NCBI GenBank assembly: GCA_964570205.1
Contig: CAZMXI010000067.1
Coordinates: 1-24,247 of the forward strand
Reading direction: 5' to 3'
Length of the DNA stretch: 24,247 nt
From: CAZMXI01 sp964570205
Lineage (GTDB): Bacteria; Planctomycetota; Phycisphaerae; Tepidisphaerales; Tepidisphaeraceae
The position numbers were made by a program, and so were the translations under genes. A model generated the notes under the pieces. That model searched no databases. It was not told where the DNA came from and saw nothing but the letters and a program-made list of their open reading frames with translations. Position 1 is the first letter of the stretch. The number at the start of each line of letters is the position of its first letter. This document shows, in pieces, positions 6,070 to 13,963 of the stretch.

Positions 6070-6747
6070 ATGGATGGCGTGATCAATCTCGACAAGCCGG
6101 CGGGCATCTCGTCGGCCTTTGCGGTCAAGCGCGTCAAGCGCCTGCTGCCCAGGGGCACGAAGATCGGCCACGCGGGCACGCTCGATCCCTTCGCCACGGG
6201 CGTGCTGGTGCTGCTAATTGGCAAAGCCACGCGGCTGTGCGAGAGGCTGATGAACTCGCCCAAGCAATATGAGGCGGCGATCAAGCTGGGTGCGGTCACG
6301 GCGACGCTCGACCCGGATTCCCCAGAAGAGCCATGCCCGCCCTCGACGATCCCCATCGCTTTGGATGTTCAGGCGGCCGCGTCTGGCTTCGTGGGCGAGA
6401 TCGAGCAGGCGCCGCCGGCGTTCAGCGCGCTGAAAATCGCCGGCCGGCCGGCTTATGAACTGGCCCGCAAGGGCCAGCCGGTGCGACTGGAGCCGCGCCG
6501 GGTGCATATCTATGGGATCGAATTGCTCGGGTACGACTGGCCAATGCTCCGCATCCGGGTGGATTGCGGCAGGGGGACGTACATTCGCGCTTTGGCGCGC
6601 GATCTGGGAGAGGCGTTGCATACGGCGGGCTATCTGGCGGAACTGCGGCGGACGCGGGTTGGGGAATACGCGGCGGCGGGCGCGGTCGGGCTGGATGCTA
6701 TCTGCGCTCAAGGCGTCGAGAAGCACCTCTTGCCGCCGCCGGCATAA
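6070..6747 (+). CDS. truB: tRNA pseudouridine(55) synthase TruB, short form
   Basis: 225 residues. It starts GVINLDKPAGISSAFAV and carries KIGHAGTLDPFATGVL, with the catalytic aspartate at about residue 39 in GTLDPF. QAPPAFSALKIAGRPAYELAR and DCGRGTYIRALARDLGEAL, the other TruB signatures, follow. It isomerises U55 of the T-loop in tRNAs. The protein ends soon after the catalytic fold, so it lacks the C-terminal PUA-like extension of the roughly 310-residue E. coli enzyme; short TruBs are known in other phyla. ATG 6070 is chosen because homology begins right there; an in-frame ATG at 6004 would add non-conserved residues. The usual rbfA or ribF neighbours are absent. It is convergent with the secretion operon. 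Confidence 0.93.
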   Translation: MDGVINLDKPAGISSAFAVKRVKRLLPRGTKIGHAGTLDPFATGVLVLLIGKATRLCERLMNSPKQYEAAIKLGAVTATLDPDSPEEPCPPSTIPIALDVQAAASGFVGEIEQAPPAFSALKIAGRPAYELARKGQPVRLEPRRVHIYGIELLGYDWPMLRIRVDCGRGTYIRALARDLGEALHTAGYLAELRRTRVGEYAAAGAVGLDAICAQGVEKHLLPPPA

Positions 6748-6798
6748 GGACCGGACTTGACGTGAGCGGCACGACAACCGGCGATGCCCGCCGCGTGC

Positions 6799-7296
6799 TT
6801 AACGCTTGAAGACCGATTCTTCGACCGCGAAGACCTCGGCCCGAAGGCTTCCCGCGCTAGGCGGGGTGATGGCAATCGCCTTGCGGACGCCGTTATGGGT
6901 GGGCTCGGGGTCGTAAACCACCAGGAGCCGCATAGTTCGCCCGGCCGGTTGCGGGCCGGCCAGCGCCGGCGTCGGGGCGCCCTCGGAATACACGGGAATG
7001 CCCTGGCGGTTGTAGATGTAGGGCTTGCCGGAGACGGGGCAGGTCAGCTCAATCGGCCGGTCCGCATCCGCCAGCGCCCGCAGCGGTTCCAGGGAGTCCG
7101 GCAGGCGCTTGTTCAGAAGATAGTAACTCAGCAGCGCTCCGGCGATGTCGTGCAGCCGCTCCTCGCAAGGGTCCAGCGCGCTGGTGGCGCCCGGCGGCGG
7201 CTTCGGTTTGGTCGGCGTGCCTGATCCCGTACCGCCCTGACAACCCGCCAGGGCCACAACCACCAACAGCAGCAGACAAGACGGCTTGGGCGACAT
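6799..7296 (-). CDS. Lipoprotein at the end of the secretion operon; candidate secretin partner or pilotin-like protein
   Basis: 165 residues. A short basic/hydrophobic N-terminus ends in a lipobox LAGC (Cys19), so it should be cleaved by signal peptidase II and lipidated. A Gly/Pro/Lys/Thr-rich linker follows. A helical segment (EERLHDIAGALLSYYLLNKR) then leads into LPDSLEPLRALADAD, and TCPVSGKPYIYNRQGIPVY recalls the globular part of pseudopilins and related planctomycete proteins. It starts 4 nt after the gspD stop, so the two are co-transcribed and probably translationally coupled. A lipoprotein directly after the secretin gene suggests a role in outer-membrane targeting or stabilising of the secretin. 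No similarity to GspS or PilW-type pilotins is evident, so the function is inferred from position. Confidence 0.6.
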   Translation of the reverse strand: MSPKPSCLLLLVVVALAGCQGGTGSGTPTKPKPPPGATSALDPCEERLHDIAGALLSYYLLNKRLPDSLEPLRALADADRPIELTCPVSGKPYIYNRQGIPVYSEGAPTPALAGPQPAGRTMRLLVVYDPEPTHNGVRKAIAITPPSAGSLRAEVFAVEESVFKR

Positions 7297-7300
7297 CGAA

Positions 7301-9892
7301 TCACTCCGAGGGCTGTGTCGTCACGTCGCGGTGCATGGCGTCCATGTGCTCCTTGAACGCATTGGCATCCACCGCGCCGGGCACAAGCTTGGTCGATTTC
7401 TCCTCTTTCTCAGAAATCTTACCGAGTTGCTTGAAGTCTGTCGCCACGTGCGGCGTGAGGAAGATCAGCAGCTCGGTCTTGGTTTTCTGCGTGGTCTTGC
7501 GCTTGAACGCCAGGTCGAGGATGGGGATATCGCCCAGGATGGGCACCTTGAAGACGCTTTCGGTCTTGCGGTCCTCCATGAGGCCGCCGATGACGATCGT
7601 CTGGCCATCCTTGATGCTGACGCGGCTCATGGCCGATCGCTGGGCGTAGATCGGCACGCGCACGGTCTCGGAGACCTGCACCGTGGCCGCCGTGAGGGCC
7701 GAGATCTCCGGATTAACGTCCATGATGACCAGGCCTTCGGGATTGATGTGGGGGATGACGTTCAGCATGATGCCGATGTCGTCATACTGGATGGTGTTGA
7801 TGGTCTGGCCGGTCTCGCCGGTGATTCGACTGCTGGTGATGAAGGGGACGCGCTGGCCGACGCTCATGGTGGCGAGCTGATTGTCGCTGGCCAGGATGTA
7901 AGGACGAGAGAGCACATCCAGCTTGCCGGCGGTTTCCAGGGCGCGGAGGGTGGCGGTGATGTTGTTTTCAAGCACCCGTGCGATGACGCCGGTGGTTTCG
8001 CCCGCGAGGCCGTAATCGGTGCCGACCTGTTGGCCGAAGCCGCTGTCGCGCATGTTCAGCACGGAGAACTCAGCGCCGACATCGGTCGTGACGTCGTGGG
8101 TGATTTCGGCGATCAGGACCTTGATCAGGACCTGCGGGATGGGCTTATCGAGCTCCTCCAGGACCTGCTGCACCCGGTCGAAGTTTTTCGGGTTGGTCAT
8201 GATCAGCAGCGAATTGGTGTCTTCATTGGCGACGGCGTAGACCTGGCCGGACAGATCGGCCCCGGTTCGCATCGAACCGGACGAGAGCCCGCCGAAGCTG
8301 CCGCCGCCGAAGGTGGTCCGCGGGCCCGTGCCGCCGGTGGTGCGTCCTGCGCCAAAGGAACTGGCGGTGGAACCGAACCGGCTGGTGCCGGTGGAACCCA
8401 TGCCGCCGCTAGACCCCATGCCGCCGCTCGTGCGTCCTCCGCTGCTGCGAGACATGCCGCCGGATGAGCCACCCATGCCGGAGGAGCGACCCATGCCGGA
8501 AGAGCCGCCGAAGCCGGTGGAGCCTCCAAAGCCGGTGGAACCGCCAAAACCGGTTGTTCGGCCGGTGGTGCTGCGGGTGCCGCCCATGCCGCCGCGGAAG
8601 CTCCCGCCACTGTTAATGCTGAAGAGCGTGTTGATGACCTGCTCGACGCGAATCGCCTGGCCGTTCTTCAGGCTGTAGATGAAGACAGCCTGCTCGGCCG
8701 CGGGGTCGGAGTCGATATCCTTCACAACCTGGCTGACCGCCGCGATGATCTCGGCCGGACCGCTGACGACGAGGGTGTTGGTCCGATCATCAGCGCTGGC
8801 GGTCAGGCGAACCTGCCGGCGAGCGCCGCCGGTGCCGCCGCCGCCCCTGCCTCCCATGCTCATGCCGGGCATCCCGCCGAATCCGCCGCCGCCCCGGCCG
8901 CCCTGCTGGCCGCCCCGGCCGCCGAACTGGGCGCCACCGCCGCCGCCGCTCTGGGGCTGGGTTTGTTCGCGGAAGACTTCCTGCACCAGCCTGGCAGCGC
9001 TGGCGGCGCTGGCATACTGAAGCTGGAAGACCTTGACCTCGGCGGCATTCTCCAGCGAGGTGTCAAGTGCGGTGATGATTTCGGCGATTCGGCGGATGTT
9101 GGCGGCCGAATCCGTGATGATCAGCGAGTTGCTGCTGGCGTTGGCCGAGAAGTCGGCCTCCGGGTTGATCAGGGGCGACAGGTCATTGCGCAACTGAACG
9201 GCGTCGGCGTACTTGATCGGGAGGACCTGGGTGATCAGCTCGTCGGTCGGGTCGATCTTGGCCGGATCAGCGCCGGACCGCACGGGGATGTTCGACTTCT
9301 TGGCCTGGTCCCGCGGGACAATCTTGAGAATCCGCCCCATCTGGATGGCGGCGTAGTTATTGTTCTTCAACACCGTGTTCAGAAGCGACACGGCCTCCTC
9401 CGGGCTGACCGGCTGCTTGCTGGTGAGCGAGACGCGGCCATCGACGCGGGTTTCCTTGATGATGATGAAACCAGCGGCGGCGGAGAGTTGATCGAGCACG
9501 GAATCGATCGATGCTTCCTTGAAATTCAGCAGCAGCCCGCCATTGACCATCGTGATCGCCGCGGGGGGAGCGCCGTTGACCGGCGTGGTCGGCTGGGTAG
9601 CCGGCTGCGTTGCGGCGATTGCCGGGCCGGCGGGTTGCGTGGCCGGGGCCGATGGTTGCGTCGCCGCGCCGACGGCGGGCTGGGTCGCGGCCTGGGTGGT
9701 AGGCTGGGTGGCGGGGGCGGCGGGCGTCGTGTCCAGCGCCTGCACGGCAGGCTGCGCGGCGGGCGCCACGGCCTCGACCGCGGGTTGCTCCTGGGCGCAA
9801 ACCAGGTTCGGCGCGGGCCAGAACGCCCAGTGCAGCGCCACCGCGCTCACCGCCATACTCAGGGCCCATCGATTTCTACGTGTGATATTCAT
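7301..9892 (-). CDS. gspD: Type II secretion system secretin GspD
   Basis: 863 residues from ATG 9892, giving a signal peptide (MNITRRNRW then a hydrophobic core ending near VCAQE). A GTG at 9919 would add 9 residues; no ribosome binding site decides. Residues about 40-105 are a Pro/Ala/Thr linker with repeated ATQP. N-domains follow: about 119-195 (LLNFKEASIDSVLDQLSAAA), 205-290 (VLPIKYADAVQLRNDLSPLI) and about 300-430. A Gly-rich insert lies near 311-355, and a long Gly/Ser/Thr/Met/Arg-rich insert near 428-548 contains TGFGGS repeats. The C-terminal secretin domain runs from about 580 to 821 (QVLIKVLIAEITHDV, VPFITSSRITG, IGGLMEDRK, PILGDIPILDLAF, LLIFLTPHV). It forms the outer-membrane channel. 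It follows the GspC/PilP-like gene and precedes the lipoprotein gene. Confidence 0.93.
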   Translation of the reverse strand: MNITRRNRWALSMAVSAVALHWAFWPAPNLVCAQEQPAVEAVAPAAQPAVQALDTTPAAPATQPTTQAATQPAVGAATQPSAPATQPAGPAIAATQPATQPTTPVNGAPPAAITMVNGGLLLNFKEASIDSVLDQLSAAAGFIIIKETRVDGRVSLTSKQPVSPEEAVSLLNTVLKNNNYAAIQMGRILKIVPRDQAKKSNIPVRSGADPAKIDPTDELITQVLPIKYADAVQLRNDLSPLINPEADFSANASSNSLIITDSAANIRRIAEIITALDTSLENAAEVKVFQLQYASAASAARLVQEVFREQTQPQSGGGGGAQFGGRGGQQGGRGGGGFGGMPGMSMGGRGGGGTGGARRQVRLTASADDRTNTLVVSGPAEIIAAVSQVVKDIDSDPAAEQAVFIYSLKNGQAIRVEQVINTLFSINSGGSFRGGMGGTRSTTGRTTGFGGSTGFGGSTGFGGSSGMGRSSGMGGSSGGMSRSSGGRTSGGMGSSGGMGSTGTSRFGSTASSFGAGRTTGGTGPRTTFGGGSFGGLSSGSMRTGADLSGQVYAVANEDTNSLLIMTNPKNFDRVQQVLEELDKPIPQVLIKVLIAEITHDVTTDVGAEFSVLNMRDSGFGQQVGTDYGLAGETTGVIARVLENNITATLRALETAGKLDVLSRPYILASDNQLATMSVGQRVPFITSSRITGETGQTINTIQYDDIGIMLNVIPHINPEGLVIMDVNPEISALTAATVQVSETVRVPIYAQRSAMSRVSIKDGQTIVIGGLMEDRKTESVFKVPILGDIPILDLAFKRKTTQKTKTELLIFLTPHVATDFKQLGKISEKEEKSTKLVPGAVDANAFKEHMDAMHRDVTTQPSE
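8250..8610 (-). repeat. Region encoding the long Gly/Ser-rich insert of GspD, with 18-bp tandem units
   Basis: Within gspD, about 120 codons encode Gly/Ser/Thr/Met/Arg-rich sequence. Around 8500-8555 an 18-bp unit encoding TGFGGS is repeated three times with silent differences. GSSGMG-type and SSGGM-type units follow. Differences at third codon positions suggest selection on the protein and not recent slippage. Confidence 0.75.
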
Positions 9893-9935
9893 GGATGTCT
9901 GCTTTCTGGTTGCCGCCACTCAGTGCAGGCCGTGC

Positions 9936-10577
9936 CTAACGGTTCATCATCTGTTGCCGTCTTGCCTTCATGATTTCTTCAATGCTCGCCCCCGGCGGAG
10001 GCGTGCCGTCCGGCGTCGGCGGAGCCGTTGTGTCCGTCGCCCCCGCCGCCGGCATTGTCGTTGGTTGGACGCCGCCCGTCGCGGCCGCCGTGACCGTCGG
10101 GCTTGGCCCGAACGCGCTGCCCAGTTCCACCTGGGTGGTCTGGCCGTCCGCTTCGTACTCGATGGAATCGAGCGTCATCGCCTTGATTCTGCCCGGCCCC
10201 AGAGGATCGCCCGCCCGCAGCAGCTTCGTTTCACGGCTGCGGACATCTTCCACAAACGCCCAATACTCGCTTGCTGTGCCGTCCGGACGATCCTCCTCGC
10301 GAACCACGCCCGTCAGCAGATAGGGCCGCTGGGGCGAAGGGGGCCTGTATGACCCCTCGCGCCGCTCGAACGTCGGCTGCGACCGCGTCCGCGTGAAGAT
10401 GTTCCGCTCCCAGATCACCGAATACTCACTGCTGGATCCCCGGCTGTCCCGGCCGCTCGATCCGCGGCTGTCGCGCTCCCCGAAACCTCGGCTGTCACGC
10501 CAGCCTTGCGCGCCGGCGGTTCCGCCGGCCGCCGACATCGCGATGGCCACTATGCCGCATACGAGCACCCATTTCAT
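9936..10577 (-). CDS. GspC/PilP-like periplasmic linker protein of the secretion system
   Basis: 213 residues. A cleavable-looking signal peptide (hydrophobic residues 4-15, Ala/Gly-rich to about 23) is followed by three RDSRG repeats. It continues with SVIWERNIFTR, the 'N-I/P-F' entry into the homology-region beta-domain of GspC and PilP. The HR-like domain is RPYLLTGVVREED, EYWAFVEDVRSRETKLLRAGD and GRIKAMTLDSIEYEADG. The C-terminal third is Pro/Thr/Ala-rich and ends in a helix (IEEIMKARRQQMM). There is no PDZ domain and no clear N-terminal membrane anchor, so it is closer to PilP than to classical GspC. Probable role: connecting the inner-membrane platform to the secretin N-domains. ATG 10577 overlaps the stop of the gene before it (ATGA). 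Confidence 0.7.
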   Translation of the reverse strand: MKWVLVCGIVAIAMSAAGGTAGAQGWRDSRGFGERDSRGSSGRDSRGSSSEYSVIWERNIFTRTRSQPTFERREGSYRPPSPQRPYLLTGVVREEDRPDGTASEYWAFVEDVRSRETKLLRAGDPLGPGRIKAMTLDSIEYEADGQTTQVELGSAFGPSPTVTAAATGGVQPTTMPAAGATDTTAPPTPDGTPPPGASIEEIMKARRQQMMNR

Positions 10578-11146
10578 GGTTTGGCCTCCCGGCCGATGGT
10601 TCCGGCCTTCTTCTCGGTCTCCGGCGGCAGATAAAGCGTCGAGACGCCGATCTGCAACGCCAGGTCGTCCGTCGCCTCCTTGCGCGAACCGATCTGGAAC
10701 TCCACCACGCGCAACGGAATTGATCCTTTGTGCAGCCGCTCCAGAAAACGGGCCACGGACCCCATCGTTCCGGTCCCTGTCGCCCGAATGGTCAGCTTCT
10801 GAAACTGCTTCTCGGGCTCAGCGCGGTCCGGCTTCACCGAACTGAGGCTCATGCCCGATTCCGTCGCCCAGTCTCGCACCGCGTGCAGCACCTGGCTCTC
10901 TGCTGCCGGACGCTCGGTCTGCAGGCCCGCCGCCTTCATCTCCTGCCAGCGCTGCTGGGTCCGGTTCTTGTTCCTGATCAGTTGCTGGGCCGGCTCCCAA
11001 GCGCGCTGCGTGACTTGCGCGATTTCCTTCTGGAGGCGGTCGCGACGTTCAAGCAGCGGCGACAGGATGTACCAGTCCGCCACCAGCAGTCCGATGGCCA
11101 CCGCCGCGAAGATCGAGATGTATTTTTCGCGTTTGGAGAGAATCAC
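10574..11146 (-). CDS. gspM: GspM/PilO-like inner-membrane platform protein
   Basis: 190 residues from a GTG start with GGAG 7 nt upstream; that GGAG overlaps the stop of the preceding gene. One N-terminal transmembrane helix (about residues 10-30, YISIFAAVAIGLLVADWYI) is followed by a coiled-coil segment with ERRDRLQKEIAQVTQRAWEP. A ferredoxin-like domain typical of GspM and PilO comes next (QFQKLTIRATGTGTMGSVARFLERL, then IPLRVVEFQIGSRKE). It likely pairs with the GspL-like protein upstream and supports pseudopilus assembly at the inner membrane. Confidence 0.78.
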   Translation of the reverse strand: MILSKREKYISIFAAVAIGLLVADWYILSPLLERRDRLQKEIAQVTQRAWEPAQQLIRNKNRTQQRWQEMKAAGLQTERPAAESQVLHAVRDWATESGMSLSSVKPDRAEPEKQFQKLTIRATGTGTMGSVARFLERLHKGSIPLRVVEFQIGSRKEATDDLALQIGVSTLYLPPETEKKAGTIGREAKP

Positions 11147-11150
11147 AGGA

Positions 11151-12575
11151 CTACTCCACGCCTTTGTACGTAAACTGGATCGAAAACGTCATTTCGCGGG
11201 TCCGGCCGCCGGCCTCGCGCATGTCCAGAAGCTGGACATTCGCGAAGTTCTTGTTGCCGTTCAGACGATCCACCAGAGCCAGCGGCGCCCGCTGGTCAAC
11301 CGCCTTGCCGGTGAGTTGCCCCTTCATGTTCTCCCGCAACAGGAAGCTCATCGCCCACGCCTGCCCATCCTGCGGGAACGCCAGCGTCATTTCGCGCAGG
11401 CACGCCAGGTAGGACGGGCGGTTGTCGTAATAGCCTCGTGCCTGCCGCACGCGATCCTCCACCGCCTGCGCCGCCTGCACCTCCGGCTTGATCTCGTTAA
11501 GCTGCCGTTTCAGGTCGTCGAGCCGTCGCTGCTTAAGCTGCACATCGACGAACAGTGCCGCAACGACCGCCAGCGCCAGGCAGCCGACCACCGAATACAG
11601 CAGCGTCTTGCGGTTGATGCGCTGTTTTTTCGGCGCGGCCAACCGCGAGTGCAGAAAGTCGAGCGGAAGCGATTCACGGGCCGCCGCCACCGCCAGCGAC
11701 ACCGCCGGCCCGAGATTGTCCGCGTTGCCCGACGCCGGGGCGCTGCCGATACCCAGGCTCGCCAGATCGCGGTCTACCCGCACCGCCAGACCGCTGCGCT
11801 GCCCGATGACCGAGGCCGCCGACAAATCCAGCCCCACACCATCCCACAGCGACAGATTGATCGAACCTCCCGTGCCCAGCGGCGGCATCAGTGCCGCCAC
11901 CTTGCGCATCTCAGCGCCGATGCTGCCGGCGTAGGCGGCCGCGGCGTGCCCATTGCCTTCGGCCGGGCTTGCGGCGATCGGAAGGTGCCGAAGCATGCGG
12001 GGCGCTGCCTCGCCTCCGATCACCAGTTCGGCGGCGTCGGAAGCCAGCATCAGAGACATCCCGCTCTCGCCGTCCTGAATGGCCGCCGCCAGCGTCAGCG
12101 CCGACGAGGTCACCGCCATCAGCCCCAGCCCGGCCTCGTCCGCCATGCGGACAATGCTGTCCAGTTGGTGGCGTTGCATCGCCACCAGCATCGCACGACG
12201 CGGGGTTCGCGGATCGGGCCTGCCGATGAAGTCAAAAACCAGCCCCTTGAGCTCGGGGTTGAAATCACGCTCCGCCTGGATGCGAAGGACGTTGCACGCC
12301 ACCTCCGGCGTTGCCGGAGGCAGCTCCTTCTCCCGGCTCATCAGCCATCGCGCCGGCACGCCCACCACGGCCCGACTGGCCGAAAAACGGTGCTGCCGCA
12401 GAAAATGCCGCAGTGCCGTGCCCAGTTCCTTCGGCTTGTCCCACGACAGGCCTTCCGGAAAACCGAATTCCGCCGCTGCGACCACGTCGTTGCGGCCGCG
12501 CGCGATGCGCACCTCGACGGCGCTGATCGCACGCTCCCGCACCGCAAGGCCGAGGATCTTCCCGGAGATGGCCAT
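11151..12575 (-). CDS. gspL: GspL-like protein (PilM-like cytoplasmic domain fused to PilN-like membrane part)
   Basis: 474 residues. The N-terminal part (1 to about 300) is an actin-like domain of the PilM/GspL type: ILGLAVRERAISAVEVR at the start, then SRAVVGVPARWLMSREKELP and HQLDSIVRMADEAGL. A single transmembrane helix near residues 322-342 (YSVVGCLALAVVAALFVDV) is followed by a coiled coil (RRLDDLKRQLNEIKPEVQAA). A PilN-like ferredoxin fold ends the protein (RPSYLACLREMTLAFPQDG, FSIQFTYKG). In classical systems GspL joins the GspE ATPase to the membrane platform. The ATG overlaps the preceding stop by one base (TAATG). Confidence 0.82.
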   Translation of the reverse strand: MAISGKILGLAVRERAISAVEVRIARGRNDVVAAAEFGFPEGLSWDKPKELGTALRHFLRQHRFSASRAVVGVPARWLMSREKELPPATPEVACNVLRIQAERDFNPELKGLVFDFIGRPDPRTPRRAMLVAMQRHQLDSIVRMADEAGLGLMAVTSSALTLAAAIQDGESGMSLMLASDAAELVIGGEAAPRMLRHLPIAASPAEGNGHAAAAYAGSIGAEMRKVAALMPPLGTGGSINLSLWDGVGLDLSAASVIGQRSGLAVRVDRDLASLGIGSAPASGNADNLGPAVSLAVAAARESLPLDFLHSRLAAPKKQRINRKTLLYSVVGCLALAVVAALFVDVQLKQRRLDDLKRQLNEIKPEVQAAQAVEDRVRQARGYYDNRPSYLACLREMTLAFPQDGQAWAMSFLLRENMKGQLTGKAVDQRAPLALVDRLNGNKNFANVQLLDMREAGGRTREMTFSIQFTYKGVE

Positions 12576-13963
12576 TAGTACCTTCCTCCAGTTACCGTAA
12601 ACGCCGAATCAGCCGTGAAATTGCCCTGCTTCAGGCTCAGCAGGATTTCAGGGTCCAGCGGCCAGCCCCGCTCCGTCATGTCACGCCGATAGATGATCTT
12701 CGGAGGCGAACTCCGCGCATCCACCACGATCCGCACCCGTTTGAAGGCCCGGCCGTTGCCGCTGACCGCCAGAATGTCGGCGGAATACTGGTAGGCCCGC
12801 GTCGTCACTCGATTGCCCACCGACACCGCCTTCTCGCCCAGCGCCTCGGCGAACCACCCCAGCATGCCGGGCTCGATTCCCGTCGAGACGCGCCGCTGGA
12901 GAATCGTCTGCACATCCGTTTCGTCCAGCCCGGGAAGGCACAGCAGCACCTCCGGCGGGGCGGTCAACACGTTGATCAGCCCCCGGCGCGACTGTTCGTT
13001 ACCGCCGGTGGTGATCTGATTTGCGATCGAATCGAATTCCTCCGGCGTCAGCCCGGCGCGAACATAGAAGTCGAAGACGTTGCTGAACGGCGGCTGCGCC
13101 CGGCCCATGACCTCCCGGGCACGGTCCGCCCCCAGCGTGGTTTCCAACAGCGAGGATAGCCCGGAGGCGTTCTGGTCGCTGATGTTGACCTTCTGCTCCG
13201 TGCCTTCGGTCGCGCTCGGTTCGGCACTGTAGACCGTCACATAGTCCCACAGGCCGCGCTGAACGTTGATGTCCGTGCTCATGCCCAGGAAATTGCTGTT
13301 TCGTTCCGATGACATCCCCGAATTGCCCCCCAGCGTCGGGTACAGCGGGTTGAACGAGTTATCGTAGTTCACCCCGGGCACGTTCTGGCCGTATACGATT
13401 TCCTTGGTAGCCCCGCGGATCAGGAACAACTCCTCGACCGTCTCCAGCAGCGAGTTCTTGCACTCGTACGGCCTTGGCAGCGTCATGTAGTACTCGGTTT
13501 CCGCGCCGCCCACCGAAATATCGCTGTCCTCATCGCGCCAGTCGATGATGGCCGGCGCCAGGTCTTCCGTCATCGCGGGGAAGTACAACAGCATCTCAAG
13601 CGTCGCTGTGTTCAGGTTAAGCTTGGACGACTCATCCACCAGCCCGAATAGCGGCAGCGAAGGATCGTCGTACTCCGGCCGTACCAGCCAGAAGTAACCC
13701 TCGCCCATCGGCATCGCGCGGAACTCGTCCTCGGAGAACAGCAGCACCTCGTCGGCATTCTGGTCTATCAGGGCCAGGATGTACTGCTCGACGCCGCGCT
13801 CGATGGCCGCCGCCTGCGTGATGGCCACTTCGTTGGCGGTCGCGATCGCCTCCACCTGCATCGACTGGGCGAAGATCAGCACCATCGCCGCCAGCGCGAA
13901 CACCACCCACATTGTGACGATCAGGATCGTGCCACGGCGAGCATCGACTACGCGTCGGATCAT
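12575..13963 (-). CDS. gspK: Type II secretion minor pseudopilin GspK
   Basis: 462 residues, longer than the usual roughly 320. The N-terminus is prepilin-like: MIRRVVDARRG then TILIVTMWVVFALAAMV, with cleavage expected after the Gly. The glutamate usually at mature position 5 is missing, which is typical of GspK. It has SAM-like/helix-hairpin-helix segments (KLNLNTATLEMLLYFPAM near residue 115, and LINVLTAPPEVLLCLPGLDE further on). The middle region is enlarged. GspK caps the pseudopilus tip with GspI and GspJ. ATG 13963 is chosen because it overlaps the gspJ stop (ATGA) and gives the prepilin leader; the frame is open further upstream inside gspJ, but that part is a shadow. Confidence 0.87.
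   Translation of the reverse strand: MIRRVVDARRGTILIVTMWVVFALAAMVLIFAQSMQVEAIATANEVAITQAAAIERGVEQYILALIDQNADEVLLFSEDEFRAMPMGEGYFWLVRPEYDDPSLPLFGLVDESSKLNLNTATLEMLLYFPAMTEDLAPAIIDWRDEDSDISVGGAETEYYMTLPRPYECKNSLLETVEELFLIRGATKEIVYGQNVPGVNYDNSFNPLYPTLGGNSGMSSERNSNFLGMSTDINVQRGLWDYVTVYSAEPSATEGTEQKVNISDQNASGLSSLLETTLGADRAREVMGRAQPPFSNVFDFYVRAGLTPEEFDSIANQITTGGNEQSRRGLINVLTAPPEVLLCLPGLDETDVQTILQRRVSTGIEPGMLGWFAEALGEKAVSVGNRVTTRAYQYSADILAVSGNGRAFKRVRIVVDARSSPPKIIYRRDMTERGWPLDPEILLSLKQGNFTADSAFTVTGGRY

Noticed and set aside
8250..8610. Short repeats in gspD as a CRISPR or satellite array
   Set aside because: The repeats are in frame, vary at third codon positions and encode Gly-rich peptide units; there are no uniform spacers.
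7286..9973. Long plus-strand frames opposite gspD
   Set aside because: They mirror the Gly-rich and Thr/Pro-rich coding of gspD and have no recognisable domain.
10851..12578. 575-codon open frame on the plus strand
   Set aside because: It lies antisense to the well-supported gspL and part of gspM, is rich in Arg/His/Gln/Pro, has no domain, and is a GC-rich shadow.
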